Positions 1-11,990 of a stretch of 64,000 bases of DNA are shown here, one piece after another (position 1 is the first letter of the stretch; each line of letters starts with the position of its first letter). The notes under the pieces are model-generated. The model was not told the origin of the DNA. It worked only from the letters and a program-made list of their open reading frames with translations, and ran no database searches. The position numbers and the translations under genes are program-made. The stretch lies in NCBI GenBank assembly GCA_033002965.1, contig JAURVB010013334.1:1-64000 (forward strand), written 5' to 3'. This stretch comes from Piper betle. Its lineage: Eukaryota > Streptophyta > Magnoliopsida > Piperales > Piperaceae.

Positions 1-936
1 TAAATTAAAGATAAAATAATTTAATAAAAATTAACTCATTCCTGACTAGAGTCATTTTCCCAACTCGCCTTCACTATATGATACAAAATAATTTAAAATA
101 AAATAAAATAATTTCGTAATAAAAATTTGACTCGCTCAATCGTGCCAACATAGAAATAAATTTATATACACTCGTAATAAAAACACTAATACAATGAGTG
201 ATATTGCATGCAGAGAAGATTTATAGACTACTGATCTGCGGATCACATAGAAATAATAAAATTACCGTCAATTGAAAAGAGATATAATCAGAGAAATAAT
301 CAAGCGAATGATTATTTAATAATTGCTATTAATAATTATAGCGAGGGAAGTACAAACACCTGATCCCTAATAAAATAATATTAGGAAACAACTTAAAAAT
401 AGAAGATACCATAAAATAAAATAATTAAATTTTAATGGATTATTTTATTTTATGTATTTTACCTATTTTTAGTAGGTGTACTTGTAATAAAAACTTGACT
501 CGTCCCAATCAGCACATATAATAAATCCGGAAAATATAAAAGGATTGTACCATAAGATAACACCATTAGAACTCAATTGTCGAGCTATATATTTATTATG
601 ATGTGTATATTATATATTTAGACATTGATTCAGCCTAGATCTAGCCTAAATTTTATTACGAAATTACCCCTGCTCATTTCTCCCTATTTTGCTTTGCCGA
701 TACCCGTTTTCCGACCGTCACACACCAACGGTGAGATTGCTGTGAACTGGATGACGGGGTGAGGCATGGCTAAGAAAATAGACTGAATCAGTCAAAGAGC
801 ACATTGTTGGAGCAGAGTAGTGGGGGTGCCCATTGCAAAATAGGAAAAGCACATTTTAGTGTGCTTCGACTGCTGATGTGTTTGAACGTCGATCAAACTC
901 AAGCACAGCAACCAATATCCCGCAGCATTTGAATTC

Positions 937-942
<6 letters not shown>
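1..942. other. AT-rich stretch, unidentified
   Basis: No coding frame or element terminus is recognised. Twice (around 114-135 and 482-505) the sequence runs 'gtaataaaaa' followed by a 'ttgactcg' motif, which resembles the AT-rich end of the Tekay-type LTRs found later in the window, so old LTR debris is likely. From about 700 the base composition becomes mixed; nothing is recognised there either. Confidence 0.3.

Positions 943-993
<51 letters not shown>
939..993. repeat. (AT)n microsatellite
   Basis: About 27 uninterrupted TA/AT dinucleotides. It is a simple repeat without function assigned; long AT tracts of this kind are prone to length change. Confidence 0.95.
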
Positions 994-995
<2 letters not shown>

Positions 996-1259
996 AATAA
1001 TTAAATAATAACTAATCACCATCATTTTAGAAGTTGAATTTGAACCAACTATAATCTATTCAATAATTTACATCAACGAGTTGAGATTATAGAAGTAGAG
1101 AAGAGATAGAAGAGTGCAAAAAGAGAGACATCTAAAAACAAACCATACCCAGCGCAATGAGGGTCAGGTTTGTCCACAACAAGGGTATATAAATGCTTTA
1201 TCAAACAATATAATACATAACAATCTACCATGACATCCCATCATTATTCATTTGTTTTC

Positions 1260-3696
1260 ATGTGAGCAATGAGTTTGAACTCAAGGCTCCCTACTCATTC
1301 ACATTTATCTGTTTGTTTCATAATAAACAATTCATCTAGACAAACACATCATAATTATCATTCACATAGCATTAACACACCATCATTATACATTACAAGC
1401 AGTAGGTACAGTGTATGCGGTTCCGTGTTGCTTCTTTGCAGTCCCGACAGCTTTCATCCCTCTCACCTACATATATATAGAAAAGCTATCAGTAATAAGT
1501 ATTACCAGCCCAGAAAATAAATAATATCGATCTAGCACAGGAGAGCAAACTCTCCTATTGAATGAAACCATATGCTCCTCAAGAACTCTCATCAGGGTAT
1601 ATATGGAGTCGTCGCCATCGGGTCGACAATGTCCCCTTTCTTCTCATTCTCATACCTTGGCCATTTCTCTATCACTTCCGACATCGACATTCATTCCTGT
1701 CCCTCTGCACCTCCATATATGCTCTGACCTTGAGCATGAAGGCCGAGCACTCTCAGGCAGTCGCCTTTAGTACCCTTTGAACCACAAGTTTAGACATGCG
1801 CTGCATTGCAGTACCCGTAAACCTCCACACTTCTCCGGGTTTGAGGAACTCAAAGGTGGAGTTGTTCGGATCCTTCGGGAATGAAGTGGGTTCTCCCTAG
1901 CTCTAGAGCCCGCTCTTCCGTGCACATACCCTATCTGAAGGAGTGGCCATCAGCAACCCTCATTCCATCTCTCACCAAAATGCAAAAACTATATATATAG
2001 GCCTGGGTTGGATTTATACAATAGGCCCGAAGGCAACTTGTAGTGGATCTTAATTTCGAAAACTGACTCAAGGGATCTCATCTTCGAGGGTTATTAATCC
2101 GAAAAAATTGTTCGCTAAATAGCCCGAGTTAAGTAGGATCCGATAAAACGCCACTTAACTCGTCTTGCACATGATAAATCAAATACACAATAGAATAGCG
2201 TAAAACAGAGAACGAGTCCTAAACAGACCTGGCAGAAGCTCCAATCGGGTCCTCGCGCCTAGGCGGCGAGCTCCTACTCCGTACCTACACATCAAAACTA
2301 AATACTAACGCCCGCTCATGATGCAGTCATACATCCTATATCACGCATACATCCATCATGCATCAATCACAGTCACATCAACCTATGTCAATTCTAGCAA
2401 GTCTACTTAGGCTAGTTTGCATTAGATCATGATTATTACTCAGTTACCCTAATTAGTTTCTTAGCTTCCATTTTTAACACCACTCAATCAAACAAATTTC
2501 ATATTTTATCCTTAATCAAATCTACATTTATATATATAATTACAACACACAATTCACCAATCCTGGCATGCAATTCTAATAATCAGTACCTTTAAATAAT
2601 TAAATTAGAATAAATTATACCTCGCTTGTTTCATGGCTCGAATTCAGCACCCTATGGCATGCGAAGTTCAATAGGGTTCGATCAAAGGGATTCGGTGGAA
2701 GATCAGGTGATTTTCGACGAATTTCGGTAAATCTGGTTTTCCGACAACTTCCGACGGTTTTCTAGCGATTGTTCCAGCCAGGGAAATCGAGGGTAAGGTT
2801 AGCACCGGCTCGGCGAGCTCGTATCAATGGTGGTGACGGCAAGGGCGACCGCGGCGGCGATGACCGCCAGCGGTGGTGTCAAGTTCGGTCAGGGCAGTCG
2901 TTCGCTCCAATTAGGCCCATGGCCGGCTTCGACAACGACGCTAGGTAAAGGGGAAATGTCGGGGAGGTTAAGGGGGTGGTCGTCGGGGTCATGGCGGTGG
3001 CGGCGCGTCTTGGACATCGGCGAATTGAGAAGGGGAGCGTCACAGCTTGTGAGGTGATTCTGGCGTTATGGCGGCAAGATGGTGGCCAAGGTTGGTCGGG
3101 GCGGCACAGCAACGGCACGGCGGGGTGGGGCGGCGTCAATTAGAGGCAGGTGGCGTTGACGGTGGCTTTGGCAACAAACACAATGGTGGCGGCTAGGGTT
3201 GGGATGAGGAAGGTGTCGGGAGGGGGAAGAAATAACCGGGTGGCAATGTCATAATTAAGTATTGACTCGATTACTACTCGAGTCAAAATAGTAACTAGTT
3301 CGTAATAAATCCAAAAAATCTAAAAAAATATGAAAAAATCCCATAAAATAAAACAAATACAACAACATCCAAATGACATGCTCTATAACTAATAACCCAC
3401 CCAACTTCCCTAAACGCTTCCTAATACGTTATTCGGCCTAAAATTATTTCTCTGATCAAATACATAAAAAGAAAAATACAGCATACTTTCATGTATTTTG
3501 ATAGCTCATTTATCACCATCTTTTTGACGTTATCATTATATATTCAGGTACACCTGACTCTCATCACTCATAAATCACGGCAAGCCTCGACTCAGCACAC
3601 AGTTCATGAAACTAACTCGACTCGGACCAACGGTTGAACCGACTGGTTCGGTAACGTAAAACTCTCACTCGAGTTACGGGTTTTATAGAGCCACTA
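1260..3696 (-). repeat. Tekay-type LTR copy A (diverged, left edge unclear)
   Basis: It shares many blocks, in the same order, with the solo LTRs at 15887-18304 and 43147-45944. These include the 'gaaccacaag' block near 1782, 'gaggaactcaaaggtgg' near 1843, the TATA-like run near 1992, 'ggcgagctc' near 2265, a GC-rich core at about 2780-3240, and the AT-rich tail ending in 'acgggtttta' near 3690. By comparison with the element at 51314-57000, which has coding sequence, the LTR reads on the minus strand. The TGT..CACCCC-type terminus is not visible, so the left edge is lost or too diverged. The right end runs directly into copy B without a normal TACA end. Confidence 0.65.
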
Positions 3697-4930
3697 GGCT
3701 GCAAACCCGATAGCATCCCGAATTGTCTGCTTTACTGATGCAGCTTTCATCATTTTTCTCATTTCATTTTTCTCTAGTCCATCGGGACTACATGTATATC
3801 CTAAACCCTCTCATTTCCTCCATAATTCTCCTAGCCTTGAGTACAAAGGCCAAATACTCTTAGGTAGTCACTTTTAATACCCTTTGAACCACAAGTCCGG
3901 ATATGCGCTGTACTTAACATTACCTGTAAACCTCTACATTCTCCGGGTGTGAGGAACTCAAACGCAGAGTTGTCAGGATACCTGAGGAATGGAACAATCC
4001 ACTCACTAATCTAGAGCCTACTTTGACTGTTACGACATCCGCTCATGGTACGGGCAATCGGTTTCTCTATCTCTCGTCTCATTGAAAACTCGATAAAATT
4101 ATATATATAGGACTGGGAAGGGATTCATATCCTAGGCCCAAAGACAACTTGTGGTAGATCTTGTTTTCGAAATCATCCTCGAGGGATCTCATCCTCGAAG
4201 GTTTATTAATTCGGAAAACTGTTCGGCTAAATGGCTCGTGTTAAGTGGGATCCGATAAAACACCACTTAACCCGTCCTACAGGCTTCGTCGCATCGTGGA
4301 GGCCCGACAATGGCCGGGGACGCTCAGGGCGGCACAAGAACGCTGCGGTGGGGCTTGGCTGCAACGATCGGCGGCAAGGCATCGTTGTCGTCAGCGGCGG
4401 TGACCCACACAGCAGTGGCGCGGCATGGGTATGGACAGGGAAGGTGTCGGGGTTATCGTAAATAAAATTTGATTCGAGTCCGACTTGTGTCAAAATAATA
4501 TTCGTAATATTTCCCAAAAATATATGAAAAAATAGAAAAAAAATCCCATAAAATACAACAAATACCACAACATCGTAATGACATGCTCTATAACTAACAA
4601 CCCACCTAAATTACCAGATATGTGTTCTAACGCGGTAAATGGTTTAAAATTAATTATACAATCCACTATATATAAAAATAAAAAAATAAATTAGTATATG
4701 TTTATATATTCTGATAACTCATCTACTATATATAAAAATAAAAAAATAAATTGGTATACATTTATAGATTCTGATAACTCATTCTTTTTAGTTATATTCA
4801 AGGTGTATAATTATTTATTAGAGTATACATGACCCTCATAGTTCATACACGCAATCGGCGTCAGCTCAATACACGTGTTCTATAAACGCGGGTTTTAAAC
4901 GTATACCTAACTCAAATCGCGGGTTTTACA
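3697..4930 (-). repeat. Tekay-type LTR copy B (truncated)
   Basis: It starts in the middle of the LTR consensus, at the 'aggctgcaaacccg' block, and then follows copies A and D block by block to the terminus 'gggttttaca' at 4921-4930. The GC-rich core (4270-4455) is only about 190 bp here, shorter than in copy A. The minus-strand LTR would begin TGTAAAACCC at 4930. The flank after the terminus is TTAAA; no matching 5 bp is visible at the left because that part is missing. Confidence 0.65.
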
Positions 4931-5160
4931 TTAAAACATTCTAACATTGTTAAAATTGTAAATTACATCATAATAATAAATTTATATATATATATATATA
5001 ATTAAATATTATCTAAAGAATACATATTAGTTTTAACACTTAATTATATTTGTACCTTTCCTTTTTAATATATCAACTATTTAATATTTTTTATTTGTAC
5101 AAAAATTTTAATTAAAATAATATATGAGTTGTGATAGGCTGCCCATCGTGTTAGAATTTT
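4931..5160. other. AT-rich spacer
   Basis: Strongly AT-rich, with a short TA tract at 4981-5000. No genes or termini are recognised. Confidence 0.5.
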
Positions 5161-5179
5161 TTTCTGCGCCAAATCAAGT

Positions 5180-5200
5180 TGGACCGTCAAGGACGGTCCA
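5180..5200. repeat. Perfect short inverted repeat
   Basis: Arms TGGACCGTC (5180-5188) and GACGGTCCA (5192-5200) are separated by AAG. It lies at the boundary between AT-rich sequence and the GC-rich block that follows. Function is unknown. Confidence 0.85.
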
Positions 5201-5221
5201 GATTCAAGTGTCCTGAAAATA

Positions 5222-5640
5222 ATGAGCACCTTGTCTACCAAACCCTATCCCTCACCCCACCGAAACCCCTTTCAGCCACCGCCTGATCTTCGTCGGCATT
5301 GTAGCCGCCGGTCGCCGGCGTTGTTGCCGTCGGTTTCTGGCGTTATATTCTGACGGTCGCCTCCGTTTTCCGGCTATCATCGCTGCTTCGCCGTTGGCGC
5401 TGTCTAACTGCCGCTGCCATCCAACAATCGACGCCCTTCCCCCAAGCAACCACCGTCGCCCCACCATAACCCTTGTCACCACCGTCATAATCTGCTGTCG
5501 TCGTTAGGTAGTTATTGCCGCCACTTGAAGAAGAACTACTGTCGTCGTCGGGTAGCAATTAGCGCCACCTGAAGAAGAAGGCTTTTCCCCCATCATGGTT
5601 GTTGAATTGTATGTATTCAAGTATTGAAGGATGCACTCAA
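5222..5640. other. GC-rich block with 44-bp tandem duplication
   Basis: The region is GC-rich and full of CGN/GCC triplets. It contains a direct duplication of about 44 bp (roughly 5497-5585), seen as the repeated 'ctgtcgtcgt' ... 'cacctgaagaagaa' blocks. Short frames on both strands are open only because of the composition. It could be a piece of a leader or exon from a gene or element, but I cannot assign it. Confidence 0.35.
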
Positions 5641-5719
5641 GATATGTTCTCAGGAGGGCACATGTTTAATCTTCAAATGATCATCTTACTTTTGGTGGAA
5701 TTAATATGCAATTCTCAAC

Positions 5720-5912
5720 TGTATTATTTATTGGCCAAATGTAACAAGCAAATATTTTTTGGTTAATTGTAATGAGGCTCAACATGTATCGGCCAAATGT
5801 AACAAGCGGGGAGTTATTTGTTGATTGTAATGAGTATCAACTTGTATTGGCCAAATGAAACATGTTTAATTGGTTAATTGTAATGAGTCTTAACTTGTAT
5901 TGGCCAAATAAA
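5720..5912. repeat. 58-bp tandem repeat, about 3.3 copies
   Basis: The block 'ggccaaat' recurs at 5733, 5791, 5849 and 5902, each time preceded by 'ttgtaatgag..caactTGTAT'-type sequence. The period is 58, 58 and 53 bp. The copies differ by point changes and short indels, so the array is not recent. Confidence 0.85.
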
Positions 5913-6024
5913 GCACAATGAAATTTTCGTTTTGTATAAAATTTTTAAGCATTCTAATTAAATACAAATTATTCAATCGATCTGTCATTTATGTAACATC
6001 TGCAAATCATTACTTAGCATTTGG

Positions 6025-6544
6025 TATACGATTGCTCTATAATAAAAATAAAAAATATTATAAAGAAAAACTACTTTTCGTTATGAAAGAAAAATAATTA
6101 CAAAAACTAGAACACTTTTAAGCTAAAAGTAAAGATATCTCAAACAATAAATGACCACTCATTTATATAGAAAATGAGATGACCACAAGATATATAAATT
6201 GAAGGAGGTTTTTTACAAATCAATGTATTTAAATTGATTATGATGTCCATTCAAATTTTCTACTTCTCGACATACTCAAATGCAGCTAAAACAATGTACA
6301 TCCATCCTCATCAAGCTTTATGAACTCTTTGTAGTAACCATTAGATGACCATGACTTTTCAATTCTAAAGCTTAATTTGTTTCATGTTTTCTACATTAAA
6401 ACTTCTAAATTAAGCATATCTCATAAAATATTAATTAACTAGAATAAAACTAGAAATATCACCTAATTAATAATGTTTATACCCGGGAAGTACAAAATCA
6501 TATTAAAAACGTGGGTAAATATTGTATACTTTAAACACTTAACA
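6025..6544 (-). repeat. Athila-derivative 3' LTR, partial
   Basis: About 515 bp align with the outer part of the right LTR (11470-11990), through to the shared terminus CACTTAACA. The remaining ~760 bp expected to the left are absent: sequence left of 6025 does not match 10708-11460. The minus-strand sequence just internal to it, near 6545-6556, is the purine-rich TTTAGGAGTG, a plausible polypurine tract. Confidence 0.8.
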
Positions 6545-8090
6545 CACTCCTAAACTTAAACTTTTACGCGTCCCGAACAAAATACCATAACTAAGAAAAT
6601 TTTATTACACAGAAATACGTAGTCCCCATTATGTTCTCATATGATTCTTAATCAAACTATCCAGAGCAACAAGATGTCAATCAAATCAGAAATTCCCTTT
6701 CATCAATCACACCCAAGAGAACGCTCTACGTGTGTGTGTAAGATAATCCATTAGCTTATCATTCTCATTTGCAACCAAGAGAATACAATCAAGCACATGC
6801 TTAAATATGTTCACCTTTTGCTCCCATCTCCACTAATGTAGGCGATGTCAATTTAATGAAATCAATAGGTCTTCATAGGTTGTAACGGGGCCCAGGGCTA
6901 GGGACCAAAAATAGAATAAACAAGATAAAAAAATCACAGGGTAATATGCACCCTAGCATTAAAAATCCTATCTAAATCCTGACATACATGTATAATAAAT
7001 GGCCAAACACTGTAACAATATGACACAAACTTAAATATAATTGCGAGTTGACCCAATATAAAAACTAACTTTGCTTTGATTTTCCATTGGCTACCTGCTG
7101 CTTGTTTTTTTTCTTTCATTTCAAACCAGTGGAAGACCATTGCTTCATCTTGTGTGTACTGGTGGAGCATCATTGCCTCATCTTTTTTTTCCATTTTCTT
7201 CTTTTTTTCGCTTTTTTTGAAAGCAAAGTGCCAGGAAAATCCACACTATCTACTCAATCACCATTCTATGAAAAGCAATGCCTCCCCCCATACTGCTCAA
7301 CGTTTCATCCCTGTTAGAATTTAGAACGAATTCAAAACACTAGGGTGCTAGGATCCATGGAACGAATTCAAAACACTAGGCTGCTAGGACTCAAGCAGCC
7401 AGATATATTTTTAATAAAAAAGACAATGCTAAAATAAGGGTAATCAAATAAACACGTATAATAAAGGCTATGAAATTGTGTGCAGAGGATAATTCATATT
7501 AGGTAGGCTTGAAGAAAGGCCCAGCCTCATCAAAAGAATTACCTATATCATTTTCCATCTACATGGCTAGCCAAATATTTCACCTTGAAAGTCACAAGGG
7601 CAAATTCTAAAAGTCATGACAATCCTTACTGAAAAATATTCATTGAAATCATCTAAACCAAAGGATTGTGAAAATAATATAAGCTAGAGAACCAACTCTC
7701 GAATGTAATCTTTTACTCAGTTCATCCCTCATATCAATTAATCAAGTTTTCTTAAGAAAGGTAAGACTAATTTACATGTATCTATCATTTTACCAAGAAA
7801 CTAATATATTGTTGCATAATAAAATTTTTACACTAAACTGCACTATATATATATATATATCTAAATCTAAACATGAATCGAGCATTAACAATATGCACAA
7901 AAATTAAGGCATCCCCCCGAACTTAAACTAAACATTGTAAAAATAAAGAGAAAGAAGTGAAAGAAAACTCCCTCAACCAATTAGTCGGTGGATGATTATC
8001 AAGAATAACTGAATTTGCATTTGACCCATGCTATAAAATAAAAAGAAATATAAAAAATCTACAAATTAAAATAAACTTTTAAAAGAAGTC
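6545..8090 (-). other. 3' non-coding part of the Athila derivative
   Basis: No domain is seen. It contains a 36-bp direct duplication (units at 7324 and 7360, 'gaacgaattcaaaacactag') and a T-rich tract at 7185-7220. A minus-strand frame at 7194-6934 is open for 86 codons, but it has internal duplication and no recognisable domain, so I do not call it a gene. A TA microsatellite lies at 7843-7860. Confidence 0.5.
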
Positions 8091-8127
8091 ACTTGGGTTG
8101 CCTCCCAAGAAACACTTGGTTTAACGT

Positions 8128-8830
8128 CTATAGCCCGACCATCTTGAAAATCTCCAAAATAAGTGGTACTTTAACTGATAGCAGCAATCTGTGGAATAGT
8201 AGATCTAAGGTTTCCACAATGTTGAATCTCCTAGGCAAGATTAGTTGTGAATCTAATACTTTAACCATCTCTTCCACATCAGTATCTTCTTCACAAAGAG
8301 AATTTATGGCCTTATGTAATGAAGCACTCAATTGATCCCCTTTATACATTATTTTATCAAATAGTTCAATTCTAGAACAATCATATGCTGCATCCAGGCA
8401 AGTCATGGATTTAAAATTTTTATATGTGATATAATCATTGTTTATCCTAAGTGTAAGTTTTCCAGTGGCTACATCGATTAGTGTTCTCCCAGTTGCCAAG
8501 AAACTTCTCCCGACGATGAGTGGTATATTGTCATTCCTTCTTTCCATTTCAAACACCACAAAATCTGTAGGAAAGATAAACTTGTCAACTTTTATTAAAA
8601 CATCTTCAATAACTCCTTTAGGATATACCAATAATCGGTCAGCCAACTGGAGTGTAATATCAGTAGGAGCAATGTCCTCGATCCCTAACCTTTTGAAAAT
8701 AGAAAAGGCATAAGATTAATGCTAGAACCTAAGTCACATAAAGCATTACAATGGACATTTCCTCCTATTGAACATGGAATCATAAATTTGCCCGGGTCTT
8801 TCATCTTAGGAGGTAGTTTTCTTTAGAGGA
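8128..8830 (-). pseudogene. Athila-type aspartic protease region, frameshifted
   Basis: On the minus strand, frames spell the Athila protease context: a 'KLPPKMKDPGKFMIPC' segment, then 'ALCDLGSSINLMP' with the catalytic Asp-Leu-Gly (about 8735-8720), then 'DITLQLADRLLVYPKGVIED' and 'IPLIVGRSFLATGRTLIDVATG'. The active-site segment and the downstream segment are in different frames, with a 1-base shift near 8701. Downstream, the frame reads a family-like linker ('NIVETLDL') and stops at 8128 without entering RT. In the family this protease matures the Gag-Pol polyprotein in the virus-like particle. Here it cannot be made as one product. Confidence 0.85.
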
Positions 8831-9559
8831 CAACACTACATTCCTCTGTCATGGCCACAACTTCATTTTCATCTACTCTCCTTTTCTTTGCTAGAATATC
8901 CTTCAAGTATTTTATATAACTAGGCATCTATTCAAGTGTTTCAACAAAAGGTATGTTAATTTGTAATTTCTTAAATATATCAAGAAGTTTTTTGAAATAT
9001 TTTCATCACTTTGTTTCCTCAATCTAGACGAAAATATTACCTTTTTCCAACCTCTTCTGTATGTACCTCATCTTTCTCTTTCCCTTTGATTCTGAGTAAG
9101 TTAACCAATGTATTGGGTTAATGTTCGTTGTTTGGCTTTTCATCTTTTTCCTTAACTTCATTGGGTTGAACTGGTTCTTGTAAAGTAATACCACTTCAGG
9201 TTGTTATGGCTTTACAATGCTCTTGACCATCTTCCTTAGTTGTTCTGGTTGGCTAGGAAGTACCCTTGGGTCGCTCACTTGGTTCCTTGTTTAATTGCAC
9301 CATAACTTGTTGCATAAACTGTTGTTGTTGTTGTTGCTGATTCTGCATGAATTGTTGCATAGAATTGAACATTTGGATCAAACCTGATTGTGGCTGAAAA
9401 AAAGTGATGGTGGTCGAGAATGTTGTGATGGTGGTGGTGGATTATTGGGGACAACAACCGATTGTGGAGAATTATTCCATGAAAAGTTGGGGTTATTGCT
9501 CCAGCCCGCATTATTGGTATTGGAATAGGGATTGTTGTTCCTATTAAAGTTGCCGACGT

Positions 9560-10445
9560 AGTTAATTTGATCTGCTGTACATTAGCCTGTAGAATGTCCT
9601 TGTCTACACCATTCACACCTTGGCTCTACAACCTTAACATGTCCCCACATACTAATATTTTGAACTTGCTTAGCTAAAGCACTGACCTGAGCAGATAAAA
9701 CAGTAAGTGCATCTAATTCTAAAATTTTGGTAATCTGCCTTGGGTTCCTTTCTTGTGTTGCATGGTGGTTGCTAGGAATCATTAATTCTAGTAATTGAAA
9801 AGCATCATGTGGGTTCTTTCTAAGAAATGATCCATTGGCCACCGAATCAACTATGTTCTTTGTTTGCCCCAACAACCCGTTATAGAAAGTTTGTAGTTGC
9901 ATCCATCTTTCTATACCATTGTTGAGACACTTTTTCAACAATTCTTTAAATCTTTCCCATGCCTCAAAGAGAGACTCACCATCAAACTGCAAAAAAAATA
10001 AAATTTTGTTATGTAATTTAGTAGATTTAGAAGGAGGAAAATATTTTAACATTAATTTTCTAGACAATTCATCCCAAGTGGTAATTGAATCTAATGATGA
10101 CAACCACTCTTTCGCACTTCCTATTAATGAGAATGGAAATAAGCGAAGGCGAAGAGCATTGTTAGAGACACTAGGTTGCTTATACATATCGCAAACCGAT
10201 AGGAAATGGATGATATGCCTATTAGGATTTTCAGTAGGCAATCTACTAAATTGTCCTATGGTTTGTAACATGTTAAATAAAATTGGTTTAAGCTTGAAAT
10301 GGGTCGCATCCATCGGTGGTGCAATAATACTAGGTTGTAACCCTCTTATAAGAGGTACAACCCAATCTTGGATTGCCCTGTTGTGATCATTGGCTACTGC
10401 CACAATCGGTGGAAGTGGAGGTGTTTGTTGTTATTGTGGGTCCAT
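9560..10445 (-). pseudogene. Athila-type gag (capsid and zinc knuckle) with early stop
   Basis: The likely start is ATG at 10445-10443 (minus; MDPQ...), followed at codon 5 by TAA. After that, a 270-codon frame runs open to 9582. It contains the Athila capsid signature: 'FKLKPILFNMLQ', 'FLSVCD', 'ALRLRLFPFSL', 'AKEWLSSL', 'TTWDELSRKLMLKYFPPSK', 'ESLFEAWERFKELLKKC', 'TFYNGL'. At the C-terminus a CCHC zinc knuckle reads C-E-W-C-R-Q-G-H-S-T-G, then a stop just before its last Cys. Gag packages element RNA in cytoplasmic particles. Two CAA/NNN-to-stop changes bracket an otherwise well kept frame, suggesting fairly recent inactivation. Confidence 0.9.
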
Positions 10446-10689
10446 GACTTCTTCTTCTATTTCTGTTTGTGCTCTTCTTCTAGCGACACGTAAGTTTCTC
10501 AAAGTCCTTTCAATCTCTGGATCATAAGAAAACAAGGGTGACCGCACTAATCGATGCATAGACCAATGATAACGAGGAAGAATACAGTGATATAGTAATT
10601 TTTTTAAAAAAAGACACTAAAATCTAAAAAGAAAAGAAAAAGACTCAAAATTCTAATCATAAATTAATTAAGAAAATTCGATCTAATTG

Positions 10690-10705
10690 GCAACGACGCC
10701 AAAAT
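10690..10705 (-). promoter_or_regulatory. Primer-binding site of the Athila derivative
   Basis: The minus strand reads TTTTGGCGTCGTTGCC a few bases inside the LTR edge at 10708. This is the usual Athila-lineage form of the site where a host tRNA primes minus-strand DNA synthesis. Confidence 0.75.
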
Positions 10706-10707
10706 CA

Positions 10708-11990
10708 TGTTCGCATAATTTCAATGACATACAAGTATATATGGTCGAAACAAGTAATATAATGATAAATTTAAGTATTATCCCACAGAGAAATAAATTT
10801 CCTTATGTTAATAGTATAAAATAGAACTAAGAGTAAAACAACAACAAGAAAAAGATTTTTAGTTTCAGATAAAATTTGTTCTAGATTCGAATTTCCCTTG
10901 ACATGAAATTAATCTTCATCAATCTTACTCTTATCTTCTATTCCCTCGGATTGTCAATTTAGGATAACTATATGACATAGTGGCTCCCGATCCTTCATGC
11001 TTCTATTATTTTGCCTCAATTTCTATCTCCCGGTGATAATTGATTAATTAACAAAATAATGCATTAAGATTTGCCTTATAATCACATATGTTGTTTATCT
11101 TCTGACCATAATGACAAACAAGTCAAAAGACTCGTCGTCTGATGACTTATCAATGACTAATCTAATTAATTTCTCCCAAAATGTAATTAAAACTCATAAT
11201 CTAAGAAATAGGCAATCAATCTATTCTAAGCATTAATTTCTCCAAAATCTAATTAAACCTCATGATCTAAGAAATATGCAATCAATCTATTCTAAGCATT
11301 AATTTCTCCCAAAATCTAATTAAACCTCATGATCAAAGAAATAAGCAATCAATCTATTCTAAGCATTAAGAATATAATAATTCAAACAATCCGATTGAAT
11401 AAAAGAGTAAGAGGTTGAAATGACTTCAATTAAATCATGTTAAGTTCCATTCTTCTCTAAAACGAAGTACACGATTACTCCATAATAAAAATAGAAAACA
11501 TTATAAGGAAGAAACTACTTTTCATTATGAAAGGGAAAGAATTACAAAAACTAGAACTACTTCTAAGCCAAAAGTTGAGGTATCTCAATTAACAAATGAC
11601 CACCCCTTTATATAGAAGATGAGATGGCCACAAGATAAATGAATTGAAGGAGGTTTCTTACAAATGAATGTATTCAAATTGATTATGATGTCTATTTAAA
11701 TTTCCCACTCCTCGACATACTCAAATGCAGCCAAAATAATGTACATCTATCCTCATCGAGCTTTGTGGACTCCTTATAGTAACCATTTGGTGACCATGAC
11801 TTTTCAATTAGAAAGCTTAATTTGTTTCATCTTTTTCTACATTAAAGCTCCAAAATTATGCATATCTCATAAAATATTAATTAACTAGAATAAAACGAGA
11901 AATATCACCTAATTAATAATGTTTATACCCAGGAAGTATAAAATCATATTAAAAACATGGGTAAATATTATATACTTTAAACACTTAACA
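10708..11990 (-). repeat. Athila-derivative 5' LTR (1.28 kb)
   Basis: It is bounded by TGTTCGC (10708) and CACTTAACA (11990), so the minus-strand LTR starts TGTTAAGTG and ends GCGAACA with the usual TG..CA. The outer 520 bp recur at 6025-6544. It contains a tandem repeat of about 67 bp, three copies, at 11166-11366. Confidence 0.85.
11166..11366. repeat. 67-bp tandem repeat, three copies
   Basis: Units start at about 11166, 11233 and 11299 with 'ttaatttctcc', and each ends in 'caatctattctaagcat'. It lies inside the Athila-derivative LTR. Confidence 0.9.

Larger units (their letters stand above)
6025..11990 (-). mobile_element. Athila-lineage Ty3/gypsy element reduced to gag and protease
   Basis: Read on the minus strand, the order is: LTR 11990-10708; Athila-type primer site (about 10690-10705, minus strand TTTTGGCGTCGTTGCC); gag (10445 to about 9560); spacer; protease (about 8830-8400); a short pre-RT segment ending near 8128; a 3' non-coding tail; and a partial second LTR (6544 to about 6025). 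There is no room for, and no trace of, RT, RNase H or integrase. The protease frame runs into a 3' segment containing 'cttgggaggcaacccaag' (minus strand, near 8095), which in Athila elements lies after the polyprotein, so an internal deletion is inferred. The base after the right LTR begins AGCAC; the left LTR is truncated, so no TSD can be read. Confidence 0.85.

Noticed and set aside
1985..2000. TATA-like run in the plus sense in each Tekay-type LTR as a plus-strand promoter
   Set aside because: The coding Tekay-like element shows these LTRs read on the minus strand. The run is nearly symmetrical, so it cannot fix a direction.
6934..7324. Opposed 80-codon frames with a repeated 'DEAM' or Phe-rich translation
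   Set aside because: 3' non-coding part of the Athila derivative with a local duplication and a T-rich tract; no family match.
11166..11366. CRISPR-like appearance of regular repeats
   Set aside because: The repeats are contiguous ~67-bp tandem units without unique spacers, in a plant LTR.
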